Shown in pieces: positions 23,850 to 36,065 of a DNA stretch of 64,000 bases (the stretch's first letter is position 1; the number at the start of each line of letters is the position of its first letter). The notes beneath the pieces are model-generated. The model saw only the letters and a program-made list of their open reading frames with translations, made no database searches and was not told the origin of the DNA. Position numbers and translations under genes: made by a program. The DNA is from Mycocentrospora acerina (taxonomy: Eukaryota > Ascomycota > Dothideomycetes > Pleosporales), in NCBI GenBank assembly GCA_022701365.1, contig JAKUHH010000126.1:1-64000 (forward strand), written 5' to 3'.

Positions 23850-24560
23850 GTAGGTGGGAGAAGCTTGACATCAGGATGAAGTAGAGGAGAGCAAAGTCAA
23901 TGATCAGCATCTGGAGGCTGTAGCTGTTCAGGAGAATGCTAAATTAGCTTTCGCTCTGGTGGCATCTTATATTGGGTAAAATAAAATGAACCTACCCAGA
24001 GCGATCTGCTTAGATTTCGTGCTGATTAATGGCGTGTCTAAATAAATTTCTAGATAACACCTCTCCTTATATTCTCCTAGCAATGCGCTAGGGTCGCAAG
24101 ACATTATGCAGGAGAGGAGCAGACTCGTTGGCTCTAGTTTAGGAACTAAGGCGTATTTCAGCGCCAGGTATGCTGATAGATTGCCTCCTACCGAGCATCC
24201 TATGATGAATTTTGACGTAAGATCCCTCCGAAATCGGTCGCATGATTATTCATGGACTCGTATATTTTGAAGCAGTTCTCTAGGCCGGCAGGGTAAGGGT
24301 GTTTTGTGGTCAAGAGATGCTCGGGAAATGTAAGAATCATGTGTAGGTTATAGGCGATATCTCTACACACTAAGTCCTCTACATTGACTTAGCCAGTGTG
24401 CCAGCCTTCAGAGTGAATGTAGAGGCTGACGGGAAGTTCTCATTGTAGCGTGTGGATCTCATTGGAGATCGCGGTGGACTAAAGATTCGTGCGCAAAACT
24501 GTTCATCGACTGACTTCACGCGTCTTGACGCTCTTCGCCTCAGCGGGTTCTTGTCATATC
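23850..24560 (-). pseudogene. Decayed alpha/beta-hydrolase (fold-3, HSL-like) gene
   Basis: Minus-strand segments in different frames line up with the HSL-like hydrolase family in order. LPVSLYIHSEGWHTG at about 24400 corresponds to the HGGGW oxyanion region. TKHPYPAGLENCFKIYE lies near 24290, GCSVGGNLSAYLALKYA (nucleophile elbow G-C-S-V-G) at 24150-24205, and SCDPSALLGEYK then DTPLISTKS at 24030-24120. A frameshift lies between the PYPAG and GCSVG segments and several stops interrupt the rest. The HGGG motif is destroyed (HSEG). No functional product is possible. The outer limits are approximate. Confidence 0.75.
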
Positions 24561-25309
24561 TCAGCATTGTCGGTCGTCAGCTCGAGAAATGCAGCTCGAT
24601 ACCAGTCAAAACTGTCGTCAAACAATGGAGGCTTCTATCCCATTGTATTAGTGACCTGACGGCAGAGTGGGCAGTAAACAAGTCAAATCAGCCTTGACTT
24701 CAAGCGCTTACATAAAAAATGTAAGATTTAAACGGTTGCAAATAACTGCTAGGCCCAATAGGGTAATCAATCAGATCACTCTGAGGTTATTAGCCCCACT
24801 TACTCGATTGATGATAAGCCTGCCTCACCGTGGCATAAATTCTCATGCCTGGCACGACCAAGACGCCTGACCTACCTCAATCCGCTAGGGACGAAGTGGC
24901 GGAATTTTGTTGCTCACGCTAACGGTGACAATTGCTAAATGACAAGTGTGACACAAGATTTAAAAGATGAAGGTAGCGTCCATCAAGCATGCCCGTGAAT
25001 GAAGGGTACCCACAAATTTTCATGCCGCAATTGAGAAAAGCTCAGTTCACCAACCACTTGACAGACAATATTGGGTTTCCAATCCGCCGAGCCCCTCGCT
25101 CGTACAAAGAACCGGGTGGCTTACGAGGCGGGGTCGGATCGTGCAACGATTGGATCGCACGGACAGTCCCCACTACAAAGCTCGGAACATAAAATAATTG
25201 GATCGCAGAAACTATTCGGAACATCAAATTCATTTCTTAAATTTTCGCTACAGGGTCAGGTAGACCATTGACCTCCACAACTAGCCAGTCATTTTAAGCT
25301 CCGCCCGAC
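24561..25309. other. Promoter region of the Zn2Cys6 regulator
   Basis: No gene seen. The proximal part holds two TCGGAACAT copies (25182-25190 and 25216-25224) plus several other CGG/CCG triplets such as CCGCCGA at 25083, which are typical half-sites of zinc-cluster regulators. Confidence 0.5.
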
Positions 25310-27457
25310 ATGAACTCCAACCCATCTGATCGCCAGCCGCTTGTAAAGCTTCGGAGGAAGCGCCTGAAAGTAGACCTGGCTTGCGAGATTTGCCGGAGAC
25401 GGAAGGTCAAATGTGACGGTGGCCGACCAGGTCTGTTGGCTGTAATACCTTGCACCCGAGACATTACTGAATGATCTTCAGCTTGTGGAAATTGTTCGAA
25501 GAGACCTACCCTTTCGGAAAAATGCATTTACGCGCCAAACCCTTCCGAACGTCCGACTGGTAGACCATTCGTCGCACACTCTGATGTAGCCTCAGAGAAA
25601 ACTCTCTCCGAATCAGGACTCGGAAGGGAATCCATCATTGTACAGACCTGTATGCCACAGCCGCCTGCGGTATGTGCCTACTCTGTACCAATGCAAGTGA
25701 CGCCTAAGCAGTCTAGCTCCTACGTAGACTGCAGCAGCAGTAGCAGCAGCGCCTTTACCGAACAGATCAAGGCGGCCATCGACGCTCGATCTGGGGGATT
25801 GTCTCAACCCCAGAGCCCGACTGCAATACCCATGGTCAATATTTCACTGTTTCCCTCGCATCGAGATGTTGCCGTGATAGAAAGCCTGACTGTTGGTATG
25901 GAGTACGAGTTGCCACCACGTAAGCAAGCTGATTATCTCCTTGAAGCTTACTGGTATTTGATGGATCCTCTCTTCCCTGTCCTTAGCAAGCCACGGTTCA
26001 TGCATGATTACGATGCCTTATTTTCAGGCACCTTGGCTGATACTGACGAACGAATCTTTGTGAGCAAACTCAATGCTATATTTGCACTTTCCACTCAGCT
26101 TCAGGAAACACTTGATCAAGATCAAAGGGAGCGTTTAAGTGGCAAATATTTTCAGAGAGCACGAGCCCTGCTGCATCTACCAGTCTGGGAAACGGGATCT
26201 ATCGACTTGATACAGTGCCTGCTACTGTTGAGTCAATACCTACAGTGCACGAACGAACCCCACCAGATATGGATGATAGTAGGCTCTGCCGTGAGAGTTG
26301 CTCAGGGCCTCGGTCTACACCTTCTGGAGAGCTGGACCGATCCCTTACATGAGGAAGACGCGGCTCTCAAGCGCCGGGTGTGGCAATTGTGTATCATCAT
26401 GGACAGGTACGAAAATCAGTGTCCTTGGAAACAGAGAATACTCACATTTGCGTCAGGATGATATCTGTAGCTCATGGGCGACCTGCTATGATCGATGAGA
26501 AACTTACTCGCACTATTCTTCATGCGCAGCGTCATACACAATCACCACCGGATAAGGACGACTCTTTTGACGAGTTTGTCTCAAGGGCATTGGAATTGTA
26601 TGAAATTACTCATCATGCGGCCCAAAGGTACTTTTCGCCACCACGGCCTCAAGACCTGAACGCGGATTATTCAGGTGTCGTTGACCCAAGTCCGATAGAG
26701 GAGAAACTGGCTCTCGTGATACAAATCGATGGCTCTTTGAGAAGATGGGAAGATTCCTTGCCTGCTTACCTGAAATTTGGGAGCTCTGGGCACCTTCAGG
26801 ACGAAATCTGTTTGAGACAAGCCACTATTCTTCATCTTCGGTAGGAGAACCAGGAAAGGATCTGCAAATTGTATAAGTTGTGTCTCGTCATTCTGACTCA
26901 CTGGCAGATCTCTCCACTCACAAATCCTCCTGTTCAGGCCAATACTGGCGCGGTGCTGTTTAGCAACGGAACTCGAAAGACGTCCATGCGGCAATCTGAC
27001 TGGTCCCATGATCGAGCAATGCGCGTCAGCGTGCGTTGCAGCAGCGAGAAATATGATATTTTTTATCAGCCAGCATCAAGCAGACAGCTTAAGTATGCTG
27101 CCAGCTTGGTGGTATCGTGTCTTTTATGCCTACACAGCCGCCATGGTCCTTGCCGTATCGACCCTGCGGCCAGATTTGTTTCCATGCTCGGTGACTCATG
27201 CCGCTTGGGAGAACGCGATGATGATCTTTCAGACGCACGAGCACTTGAGTAATTCTATTCGAGTGTGTAGAAAGGCTTTGCAGAGAAATTTTTCAAGGAT
27301 TCAGGAGAAACCAGATGAACATGCCTCAACTTCTTTGCCACATGGGGATCTTTCCACAGCGAGAGACAACACAGTAAGAGAACACCAAGAGTTTTTTCAG
27401 GATTTCCCGTTCGATCTTGACAATGCTTCCTTTTTTAATCTTGACTTAATGCTTTGA
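25310..27457 (+). CDS. Zn(II)2Cys6 fungal transcription factor
   Basis: Model: join(25310..25430, 25482..26406, 26457..26840, 26908..27457), 659 aa, with introns of 50-67 bp in matching phase. The first intron splits the zinc cluster. Once spliced, the cluster reads C25-x2-C28-x6-C35-x6-C42-x2-C45-x9-C55, preceded by a basic run (KLRRKRLK). A polyserine tract encoded by AGC/AGT repeats sits near residue 140. The middle region matches the fungal-specific regulator domain: YLLEAYWYLMDPLFPVL, then AVRVAQGLGLHL, RRVWQLCIIMDR and SVAHGRPAMI. The C-terminal tail is acidic with Phe/Leu residues, consistent with activation. It acts in the nucleus as a pathway regulator, probably of the neighbouring MFS/esterase/ALDH group. 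CGGAAC motifs in its own promoter suggest autoregulation. Confidence 0.9.
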
Positions 27458-29515
27458 TGCACATAGTAGTTAGATTCTTAATTAATTAACAAAATCAGAA
27501 ACAACTCTTGTTACCCTTTAATCCCATCTGGACCTGGTCCTGGCTGAAGTGTGTAAAGATATATTATGCACAGCTATAAAGAATAATCTTTCTACGTCCT
27601 TTGTACAAAACCTATTAGTGTAGAGAATAGTATTCTCAGCATGCTTTCTTGCAATAGCACTCCTACATGACTAGTTGTAGATTCGAGTCTTATTTTGAGC
27701 GCGATCTTCCTGCCTGCATTAATACATTATCGATTCTGATAATCAAGACATTCTACTGAGTTCCTAAGTTTACGTATTGATAAGTGAAACTAAAAGGATT
27801 TGTATTATTGAATTTCATTTATTAAGAGTAGTTATCTAAATTAATATACAAAGATGCCTTGGTTTGTATTATCGATGAATCTCCTGAAAATGGAGTGGTT
27901 TCCCATCTTAAATTTACCAAGCCTGTATACGATCTGAGTAATTAATTTATCCAATTTTTTAATCGTCTCTGTAATTCTTCCATTCTTGCGAGAGGATGTT
28001 TTAAGCTACCGAGCTTACTGGAATATTTCTAAAGTAGATACCTATTCTGAAATCTTTTTTGAGGGCGTCTTTTGACTTCACCCTTTGCATGCTTTCTCAC
28101 CCTCGCCGTTTAGGGATATCTAGCGTAAGTTTCATTAGGTCTGCGATTTGCTGAGTAAGTTTCAGTACTCTTCGCATTACCTTTGAGATGCTGGTTGTAA
28201 CTAGTATCTTTTAGCTTGCTGAGGAAGTGAACCTAGTCCAATAGCTCTCCTTAGATCCATTATTTCAAGACTTGTCACATCACTCCAGACTCCTTTTCCT
28301 TCCGCCTTCCTCCTCAATTCACTGAAGCCTAACTTTCCATATCACAAATCATTAATGTATTTCACTGCTAAGATATAAGAACTTGCAAATTTTTCCTCTC
28401 CCAAAGTTCGCGTAGTCCTAGCTCATGAAATAAAGCGCCATGAGCGAGATGATGTTCCAAAGTCTCTAGCAGCCTTGAACTTAAGTCCTTGATGAAGACA
28501 CTTTACATTCCTATTTACGCACACTGTATTCAATCCTTGATGATTTTCCGTTTCGTATCCCCTTTCACCCATCTGCTTTTCCTGGGTACAGCACCGGCGC
28601 ACGCAACAACTTCTTTGTTGTGAAAGCCTGGAGAACCGACCTGCCTCAGTCCTTTCCCACCCCTGATCATATCTTTTGACGTATTTTCATTGAAGTTGGG
28701 GATCAATCCTGAAACGCTATTTTCTGTGAGCATCACGAGGACAACCTCTTTGCTCAGTTAGCGGAGATTTCAATTGCTCAATTTTTTCGAGTTCGAGTAC
28801 TTTTAAGCAGACGAAGATTTTTTCTGGCTGTGCATCTAATAGATTTAGCGAAGACGGAACCAGGTTGTAATAATGGACTGAGAACAGGGCGGGCTTAGAT
28901 TTATGTGGAGTTATTAATAAACAAAATCAGCTAGAAGCAGATTCAGAAATGTGGGTCGTTCCCTTGAGCGAACTACAAGGTGTAAGATACTGAAAGTAAC
29001 AGTATTGTTAATATTAAACTTATTGGGAAGCGAAACAATCTGATCACCTTTTTAATAGCATACTCAATATCCCATCAGGATCGGAGTTGTTTCTGTCTTG
29101 CTCAGATATAACTTTAATTGAAGCAACCGCTGTTTTCGTACAAGAGGTAAAGATTATTCAGATACTTGCTAAATCGCTAGTATAGCAGCACATTGTAGAA
29201 ATGTTCAAAAAAGGGGAGCGAGGGAGATCCTGCTTGATGCATTAGTTCGTTTCATTTGCTATGTGATTTCAAGCTTAATTTAAATTTTCGTTTCTGACAT
29301 CAGAGTTAATCGTTAAATCACTAAAAAAATCGCAAAATGCCGTTGTAAAAACTTAGAGATGCAGTGCTAAACATAACGACTACTGTTCAAATTCGGGATT
29401 ATCCTGATTAACGTGGGTATCATTACATCCCAACACAGTGCCAGGTTCCAGGCCTCCATATTATCCCTTTGCCGCTAATTATTTCAACTCAAGTGACCCT
29501 TACAGCCCAACGTGC
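27458..29515. other. Intergenic, AT-rich, with diverged repeat copy B
   Basis: About 2 kb without a supported gene. It includes the partner (about 27590-27733) of the 7.3-kb repeat. A minus-strand patch at about 27950-28290 shows protein-like but interrupted reading (for example SLEIMDLRRAIGLGSLPQQAK), possibly a relic gene of unknown family. Confidence 0.5.
27590..27733 (+). repeat. Diverged dispersed repeat, copy B
   Basis: Partner of 7240-7385; same order of shared blocks and same orientation. Confidence 0.45.
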
Positions 29516-31050
29516 CTATGACTGTGAATGCGCCACATAGTGGTAGCAGGGCACAGTAAATTGGATGGATCCACTTGTACCCAGGCTCTGCGACTGAGAT
29601 GGATACGCTAAAGCCGGTTTTGTTATTTTGATAGCTAATGGCGATATTGGCATAACCGGATGATTAGTACGTTCTGTCGCTGGTGCTGACTCTGTGCTAG
29701 ATGACTCCTCATCCTGAGGATACCGACCCAGCTCAATATCTTCCTCATAGTGTCGATATAGTTTCTCTGCTGCACTTTCACCTACAACCCCTTTGCGAAC
29801 ACCGTCGGAGGGCAGGGACGAGTGTCTAATATCGATGTTGTTCTGAACGAGTACGTCTCCATATGCATGAACTGGGAGAGGATCGTTCAAGTGGTCCACA
29901 CTGTCCGAGTGACTGCTTTTCGAGAAGTGGGTTGACATCTTGCCAAACAATGCTCTCTCGTACCACGCGGATCCAGCACTGCCTGTTTGGAATTTTGAGC
30001 TTGCTTGGTTCTTTGTTGATTTCGACGCCTTTGATCTACGCCCCTCCTTGAAAATGTACATGAAGAAGGCCTTTAGTGCGGGAGCATTGGCGCAGAAGGC
30101 TATCATGTGAAGTTCAAGCAACGAAGTCACTAGAAGTTCCCACGTTGCCCATGTAGCATCGTACGTGTCGTAGAAGATTCACCAGCTCTGCCATGCACGA
30201 TATGCGCCAAGAGCTACTGTGGCATAGCCAATGGCGAAGACGCCGAGAAGTGCAAACTTCTGTCGGCGGGGTATATGAAGATTCCATACCAGAAGTGTTG
30301 GGAGCAGGGCAGTGATAAGGTCCTGCACCATGGAAATGACGCCTGCTGACAGAACGTCGGCGCCTTCGTTGAAGCAGGTATACTTATATCCTGCCTTAAC
30401 CTTAGGCACGTTAACTTGGTTCCAGAAAGCAGACATGGGCCGGCAACCAAGTATCGGAGCGATGACCAGTGCTAAAGAGTAGAGGACGATACAGACAATG
30501 TTAATCCAGGTAATCCAACGGAAGGTATTTGACACACTCCGAGAAGCGAGGCGGCGATAAAAGAGCAGTATCGTGATTTTCATCATGCCAGTGGCAGCAC
30601 AATAGAGGCACTCAATAGTGAAGATAAGCTTTCGACCAAGTACGGCGCGATCTGGATCCTGAAGCCCCGCCATGTCCCAGATGTGACGATCGAAACCTAT
30701 CGAGGCCACTGTAGACTGTTAGTTAAGTAAACATAAATGCGTTGGAGGCTGCTCTCACCTATTGGGTACAATACAGTAAGAGCGATGACGAGCGGCTACT
30801 TGGTAAGCTATGGTATATAAAGCAGAAATGTACAGCGTACCATGGACGCCAGCATTAACCAGTCATCCCAACCCGAATTCTTCTGCTGGATAACTCTGAC
30901 CCAAAGTCTTGCACTGAGCATGGCGATTGTGATAGGTCCTAGAATGCAGGCGATAACCAAATTGGTGTTTGGACGGATTTCTGGATCAATCATGTTGGGC
31001 TTCGGCCATGATACCACCACCGATGGTGGGGGGTGTATACCACCTGGCAT
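29516..31050 (-). pseudogene. Pth11-type rhodopsin-fold membrane protein with in-frame TGA
   Basis: Model: complement(join(29516..30708, 30759..30795, 30841..31050)), 479 codons, with introns of 45 and 50 bp. Seven helices are visible in order: TM1 in NTNLVIACILGPI; TM2 across the first two introns (GWDDWLMLASM joined to PLVIALTVLYPI); TM3 with the Lys-containing GMMKITILLFYRR; TM4; TM5 ending in TALLPTLLVWNL; TM6; and TM7 in LLELHMIAFCANAPALKAFF. This is the fungal integral-membrane rhodopsin family (Pth11-like). The C-tail is long, polar and Ser-rich, probably cytosolic. One TGA (30179-30181) interrupts the frame between TM6 and TM7, where relatives usually continue; the reading frame is otherwise perfect to the natural stop. 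The simplest reading is a fresh CGA-to-TGA nonsense mutation. If translation stops there, TM7 and the tail are lost. Splicing around it would break the frame. Confidence 0.8.
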
Positions 31051-34000
31051 TAGGGAGCTGGGGATCTCGAGAATAAGAATAGGTATAAAGTGAGCAAAAG
31101 TGTCGTTCGAGGTAGAGCCTTGCAAGTGATCTAGAGATATTGTAAAGCTCAGCAACCGCTTGCTATAAGTATACCCAGGTATCGTAGCCTTGTGGCGTGC
31201 AATACAAGGACCATGATTGAGCATTAATAGCTAGCCATCAGACAAGAGTGTGCATGTTTCTGCGCTAGACCGGTCCTTCTCTTCTAATGTTGTATAAGGT
31301 GTATGTTGCAGATCTCGAGTGATGATCAAGGGTACGCAGAAACAATAGACAGCCTTGACGGCTTCGATCATCACAGTAGTTCACGCTACAAGAACTCTCC
31401 CGGACTTTACTCCGACCTGAAGTCAATACCTAGCGCTGTGATCGACACACAAAGGATCATTTCCATGAGATCAATGAAATCCCCGCGTACGAAGACGTAT
31501 GCCGATAGTCTATATCTATGCGCATTGCGAAATTAGCTTCATACCTCATTTAGAGCTGCCAAGAATCCCACCAATCTGACTTTTAATCCACAACCTACGA
31601 GAACAGCTCCCGAGCTATCGAAAAGCTACCTCAGTACCCAATCAAATCGGATTGGACTGACCATCGTACAACTCTTCACTTTGTGTCCTCTTTAAACGAG
31701 AATTGTTACTATCACTGTTCTCCAAGAAGAAAGCTTTTAAAATTGCCCTTGTAGTGCTGCTACAGGCGAAGGGGTGGTTGCTGAGAACAGCTTGCGAATT
31801 AAGACAACATTTGTGTTCAAACAGTGGGGGCAACGCGGCTAGCCATGGAAACAACATTCCACCAAATTGTTAGGATACGCTCGTTCTACAGCACTTAGCT
31901 TTAGAAAATGTATCTCTTCACAAAATCCTGAAGCTGTTACTCCAAGCCTGTAGCCTGGGCATACTTTTTGACGCACGGTCTTCGATGGCGAAGTGAGTGC
32001 ATTTAAGGTAGCCGATCTTCTTAATGTTGGGTATCAACGCAATTGTGCCCCAGGCTCGGTTCGAGGTCAGTTTTACACGTGTATGACGTGATGCGACGGA
32101 GTGTAACGCACGTGGTCTTTGGATTGAGTCCCATAATACTAGCAGGAGGATCGCTTCCATGATTTGCAACGCTCCAGATTCGAGGGAGTTCAGGGAAAGT
32201 GTCGGTCGGGCGCTCCCGCCACCCTCCACCCCTGACCCTGGCCCTGATGATCTGCAGCGATCGCTGTCAAGAAGCGCGATTAACAAGCAGCGTCGCCTTG
32301 AGTGAGCTAAATTTTTGTTTGACTTTATCGCCGATTTTAAGCTCGTCGTGAGAGCATTGCAGACCTCTGCATGTTATTCCGTAGTTCAATTTGTACTGGC
32401 ACAAGTTTCAGTAACAAGTCTAGGTTCTTGATCACATTTCGTTGATCACGCACGATGGAATATGAGGAAGCCTTTTAGCAACCAGCCTACGTCAGGCATT
32501 AGCTATGCAGGCTTACAGAGTAAATTGATTAATCATCTCTCAATCTTCTTGGAGGATGACCATTTCACGTGTCTCTTTCAGACCATGAAGCCAATCAGCA
32601 CGGCGGGGCGGCGGGGATGCGGGTGACCAAAATATGCACTTGTCAAGGGTCTTCCAAATGGAATGGGTCCGATTGGCGCAGGAGCACTGCGCCAGGAACA
32701 AGCGCCAAAAAACCGATCATGGAAACAGAAGTGCGTCATTACTAGGTGACCGTTCAAGATCCACTCACACATGGCTCCCCTGTCTCCGGTGGGTCCTTTT
32801 GTTTGCTACCAGCAGGATCCGCGGAAGTCCTGAGTAAATATTGCAATGAGATCGATTCTCAAATTTCTATCCCCACTTGATATCAACACCGACACGTGAC
32901 TATATTACGCTTGAAAGTAGAAAGGACAGCGTAATCAGCAAATACTAGATAGATAAAGAGATACACCTCTTTTCGATCGTGAATTTTCTGGCCGGTTGCT
33001 TTTCCAAGCTGCGCACGCCACGCTGTAGCTGCTGTAAGCTTTTTCGATGGAAAACGCAATGACTTGGCTTTTAAGATAACAGGACATGACCTAATGCATC
33101 ATATCTTTAGGTGGGCTGCATTTCTAGTGCGCAATAGAGACGAACTCCTTTACACCCTTAGAATAACAAGTTTTCCAAGAAATCGGATCAAACAAGCACA
33201 GGCGGCCTCTGACACTGTACCCATGATTGGTTCAAGCAGTTAATGAATATGCTTTCATGGTCCAATGAACAATGGTCCTACTGCGATTAGCATATGTAGT
33301 GCAGTGATCGTGTGGTGCCATCGCCAAGCACTCCAATCATTGGAAAGGCGCGACTGCAAAGAGGGTGTAGCCGATCATAAAGCTTGCCACTACAAAGCCA
33401 TTGTATGTGTAAAATGTTTACAGGTCCAAAAGGTGATCACAAGAACAGGATCTACTTACGTTGCATTGCCATCTTGCCAAGTGCTAAGTTCTGAACGGAA
33501 GCAGTGTGCTTTCGATGTATGAAGTACCAAAAGAGGCAAAGCAGTACCTACTGTCAATTTCTGCCACTTCAATAGAGGTGTACTATCGGAATCTCTCGAA
33601 ATCTCTACCACAAGAGTATTGGAGTACCTATCGTCAACATCTTTATCTGTTGCGACACTACGTCGTAGGTGCAGATTTTTCGATATTCCTCCTTGATGCA
33701 TTGGGTATATTTCAAACCATACAGTCAAACCTTGACTAGGCCTGCAAAATTGTAATCTAACTTTTCCAGGACTTGCTCATCACGACGATTAATTTTAAAC
33801 TTCAACCAAATTTTAACAGTAGCCACCTCATCCATTCTCGCACCATCCCAACTATCTCAATCTCTCGTCCAGATCAGTCTGTCCCTTTCTCTCCACCTCC
33901 TAACCCAACTTCACATCCTCCCCATATCCGCCCAACCCTACGAAAACCTTTGATAACACTCCACCTTCACAACCCACAGCCCCGTTATTGCATCTCTCGT

Positions 34001-34559
34001 CACCTCTAAAAACAGCATCACCACCGCTCCGCAGCCGCAACGGCGACTGATTTCAATTCTCCATCCTGTTCATATTTCTCACAGCTTTTGAAGACCATCA
34101 ATTATTAGAGGGATGCGTTTTTAAATTAGACATCGCTACATCTGCTAGAAACGTACCAACAAGACGACACCTCGATAACACGCGATCCGCGAGCCACTTT
34201 GCATTCACTCTTGGAGGCAATCCATGGGCCCAATTTGAACCTTAGAGGGGGTGGACATTAGGCTTCTTCGTCTACATATGGTGACCCGCATACCACGGCG
34301 ACCATGCTGGTGATGGAGTATTCCTGGTTAAAGATATTCGCAAATCCGCGACAGATGATAGCAAGTTCTTTTTCACTCACCTGTACGATAAAAAAAAAGT
34401 AGCAGCTCAGTTCTTCCGTGAGCTTACTGGTTTGATCGGTGGAAAGCTCTGATCTCGTTATAGGCGTGGCTGAGGTGGTCCACGCATGTAATGAGCAACC
34501 CCTCCAGAATTTTCTTTTAGTAAAAACTGCGGACCTGGTCACGTTCGGCGGCGTCATCG
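31051..34559. other. Gene-poor region, no supported gene
   Basis: About 3.5 kb of mixed composition. Short ORFs on both strands show no recognisable domain. A minus-strand stretch at 33240-33730 contains a hydrophobic segment (NGFVVASFMIGYTLFAVAPF) followed by a stop and a shifted frame, which could be a dead membrane-protein gene, but I cannot name it. 33790-34020 is strongly C/T-rich on the plus strand. Confidence 0.5.
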
Positions 34560-34916
34560 ATATCGACAAGCTAGGCCCTCGACATAGAACCCAACAGACT
34601 CACAAAGCGCGGAATCCTGTTTAAAACTTTTGACGGCATAGCACTTGACACGATTTCTAGGTTCCGCTACTTTACTAAACTGCTGCCTGAGGTTCAAAAC
34701 ATTGTCTTCGACTGTACACTTATGGCCGAACGTCAGGAGCCCGCTGAACCCGGATCCAAATCAATAGCCTGCATTGCCGGCGACTCCACGACAGAAGATG
34801 CAGGCCGCTTTACCGCGACCTCTCCAACTCCCGTGTGGATCTCGTGTGAAACTTACAAACAACTTGTAAACTCTGAACGTGCAATTAAATCTAAGGCGAA
34901 GCGTTGGCTGTATTGA
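34560..34916 (+). pseudogene. 2EXR-domain-like gene fragment
   Basis: From about 34575 to the stop at 34916 one plus-strand frame is open without a proper start. It contains RFRYFTKLLPEVQNIVFD, which fits the beginning of the fungal 2EXR domain (Phe-x-Lys-Leu-Pro-x-Glu-Val/Leu-Arg-x-x-Ile-Trp). The rest ends after about 70 more residues, whereas 2EXR proteins are usually 200-400 aa. It is either a truncated copy or an exon of a gene whose other exons I cannot see. Function of the family is unknown. Confidence 0.4.
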
Positions 34917-36065
34917 ACAGAGCAAATATCTTAGTTGTCAAGATGAGGCAGACCGATGACAGGCTTTTTGCCTTTATGAAGAACAGGTTGATGAATTCAG
35001 GTTAAATTTATCTTAACGTAGATTTATCTGGAGATAATTTTTAGACTTTTTCAATTTAATAGATACTTAATCAACGCGTATGCTCTCTCATGCCTGTCCC
35101 TAGAAGTATAAACTGGGAACGCGAACGCGACCGCACCTGCTACCATTCGTAGTTAAGACTCCGTGCTTGTGAAATTGTACGTAGTTATTGCAAATGGCAC
35201 GCGTGAACTTGGACCGCTGCTCATGAACCAGAAACGGAGGGCGGGCGAGGAATACAAGCCACTGCTAAGGAGTATCGGAGACAGGAGATTAACAATAGAA
35301 AAGTCTTCTGATTGTCTTAGAAGACAAAAAGGAATTATATGATGCCCCTATAGTGAGCTGCTATTTACAAGAAAAAATAGTTCATAAATGAAGTATTAAA
35401 TAAGGACAAAATAAAATTCTTGCATCTCTAAAACTACTTTTATAGACAGGGCACATAATTAGGCTCCGGAGAAACCATGAGTAGATAAAAAGTGTCATAT
35501 AAATTATATTTACTCTAATCTATAATATACTATAACATTAACATCAAAACGTAGCTTGATTTTCTTTTATTTTATTTTTGGTTGTTAATTGAATTTAAGC
35601 GTCGAGTGGCTAGACACGGTATCGCATCAAGCACCTGTTCGTGTGGAATTACACACTACTCTCCTACATTGATGTAGCAGATAGTATAAGTCACGCATAC
35701 GCCGCGATGAAAAGTTCGATTACAATTCTATTGCTACTAGATGTTATCTCTTACGTAGTATTGTTAGGACTACACGAATAAATGTTGCTGTAGAACTCTA
35801 CACTATGATACCTATTAGGAATAGTAAATCAAACTGTTTTGTTTGACTGTTGCGTCTTCTTAAGTGTTAGAAATGTGACGCTCAATAATAAGAATTTGGT
35901 TACTGACAAATAACAAGTAAAGTTTGTATACATTTTGTGCTTTAAAAATAATTATATTAAGGCCTAAATTTATCGCACATTTTATTAGCAACCTACCAAG
36001 AAACGTTAGAGTAAACTTCTTGAACGTTTTCTAATGAACATTACTCTAAATATATTTTTCCATAT
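34917..36065. other. AT-rich boundary before the NRPS cluster
   Basis: AT-rich spacer with no gene. It separates the eroded left part from the cluster and ends at the ABC transporter stop codon. Confidence 0.6.

Noticed and set aside
30090..30190. Third intron removing the TGA of the rhodopsin-like gene
   Set aside because: GTGAAT to TTCTAG could splice, but it would delete the conserved FYDTYDATW region and shift the frame before TM7.
31303..34009. Assorted ORFs of 60-138 aa
   Set aside because: No recognisable motifs, no intron-consistent joins, and ordinary chance length for this composition.
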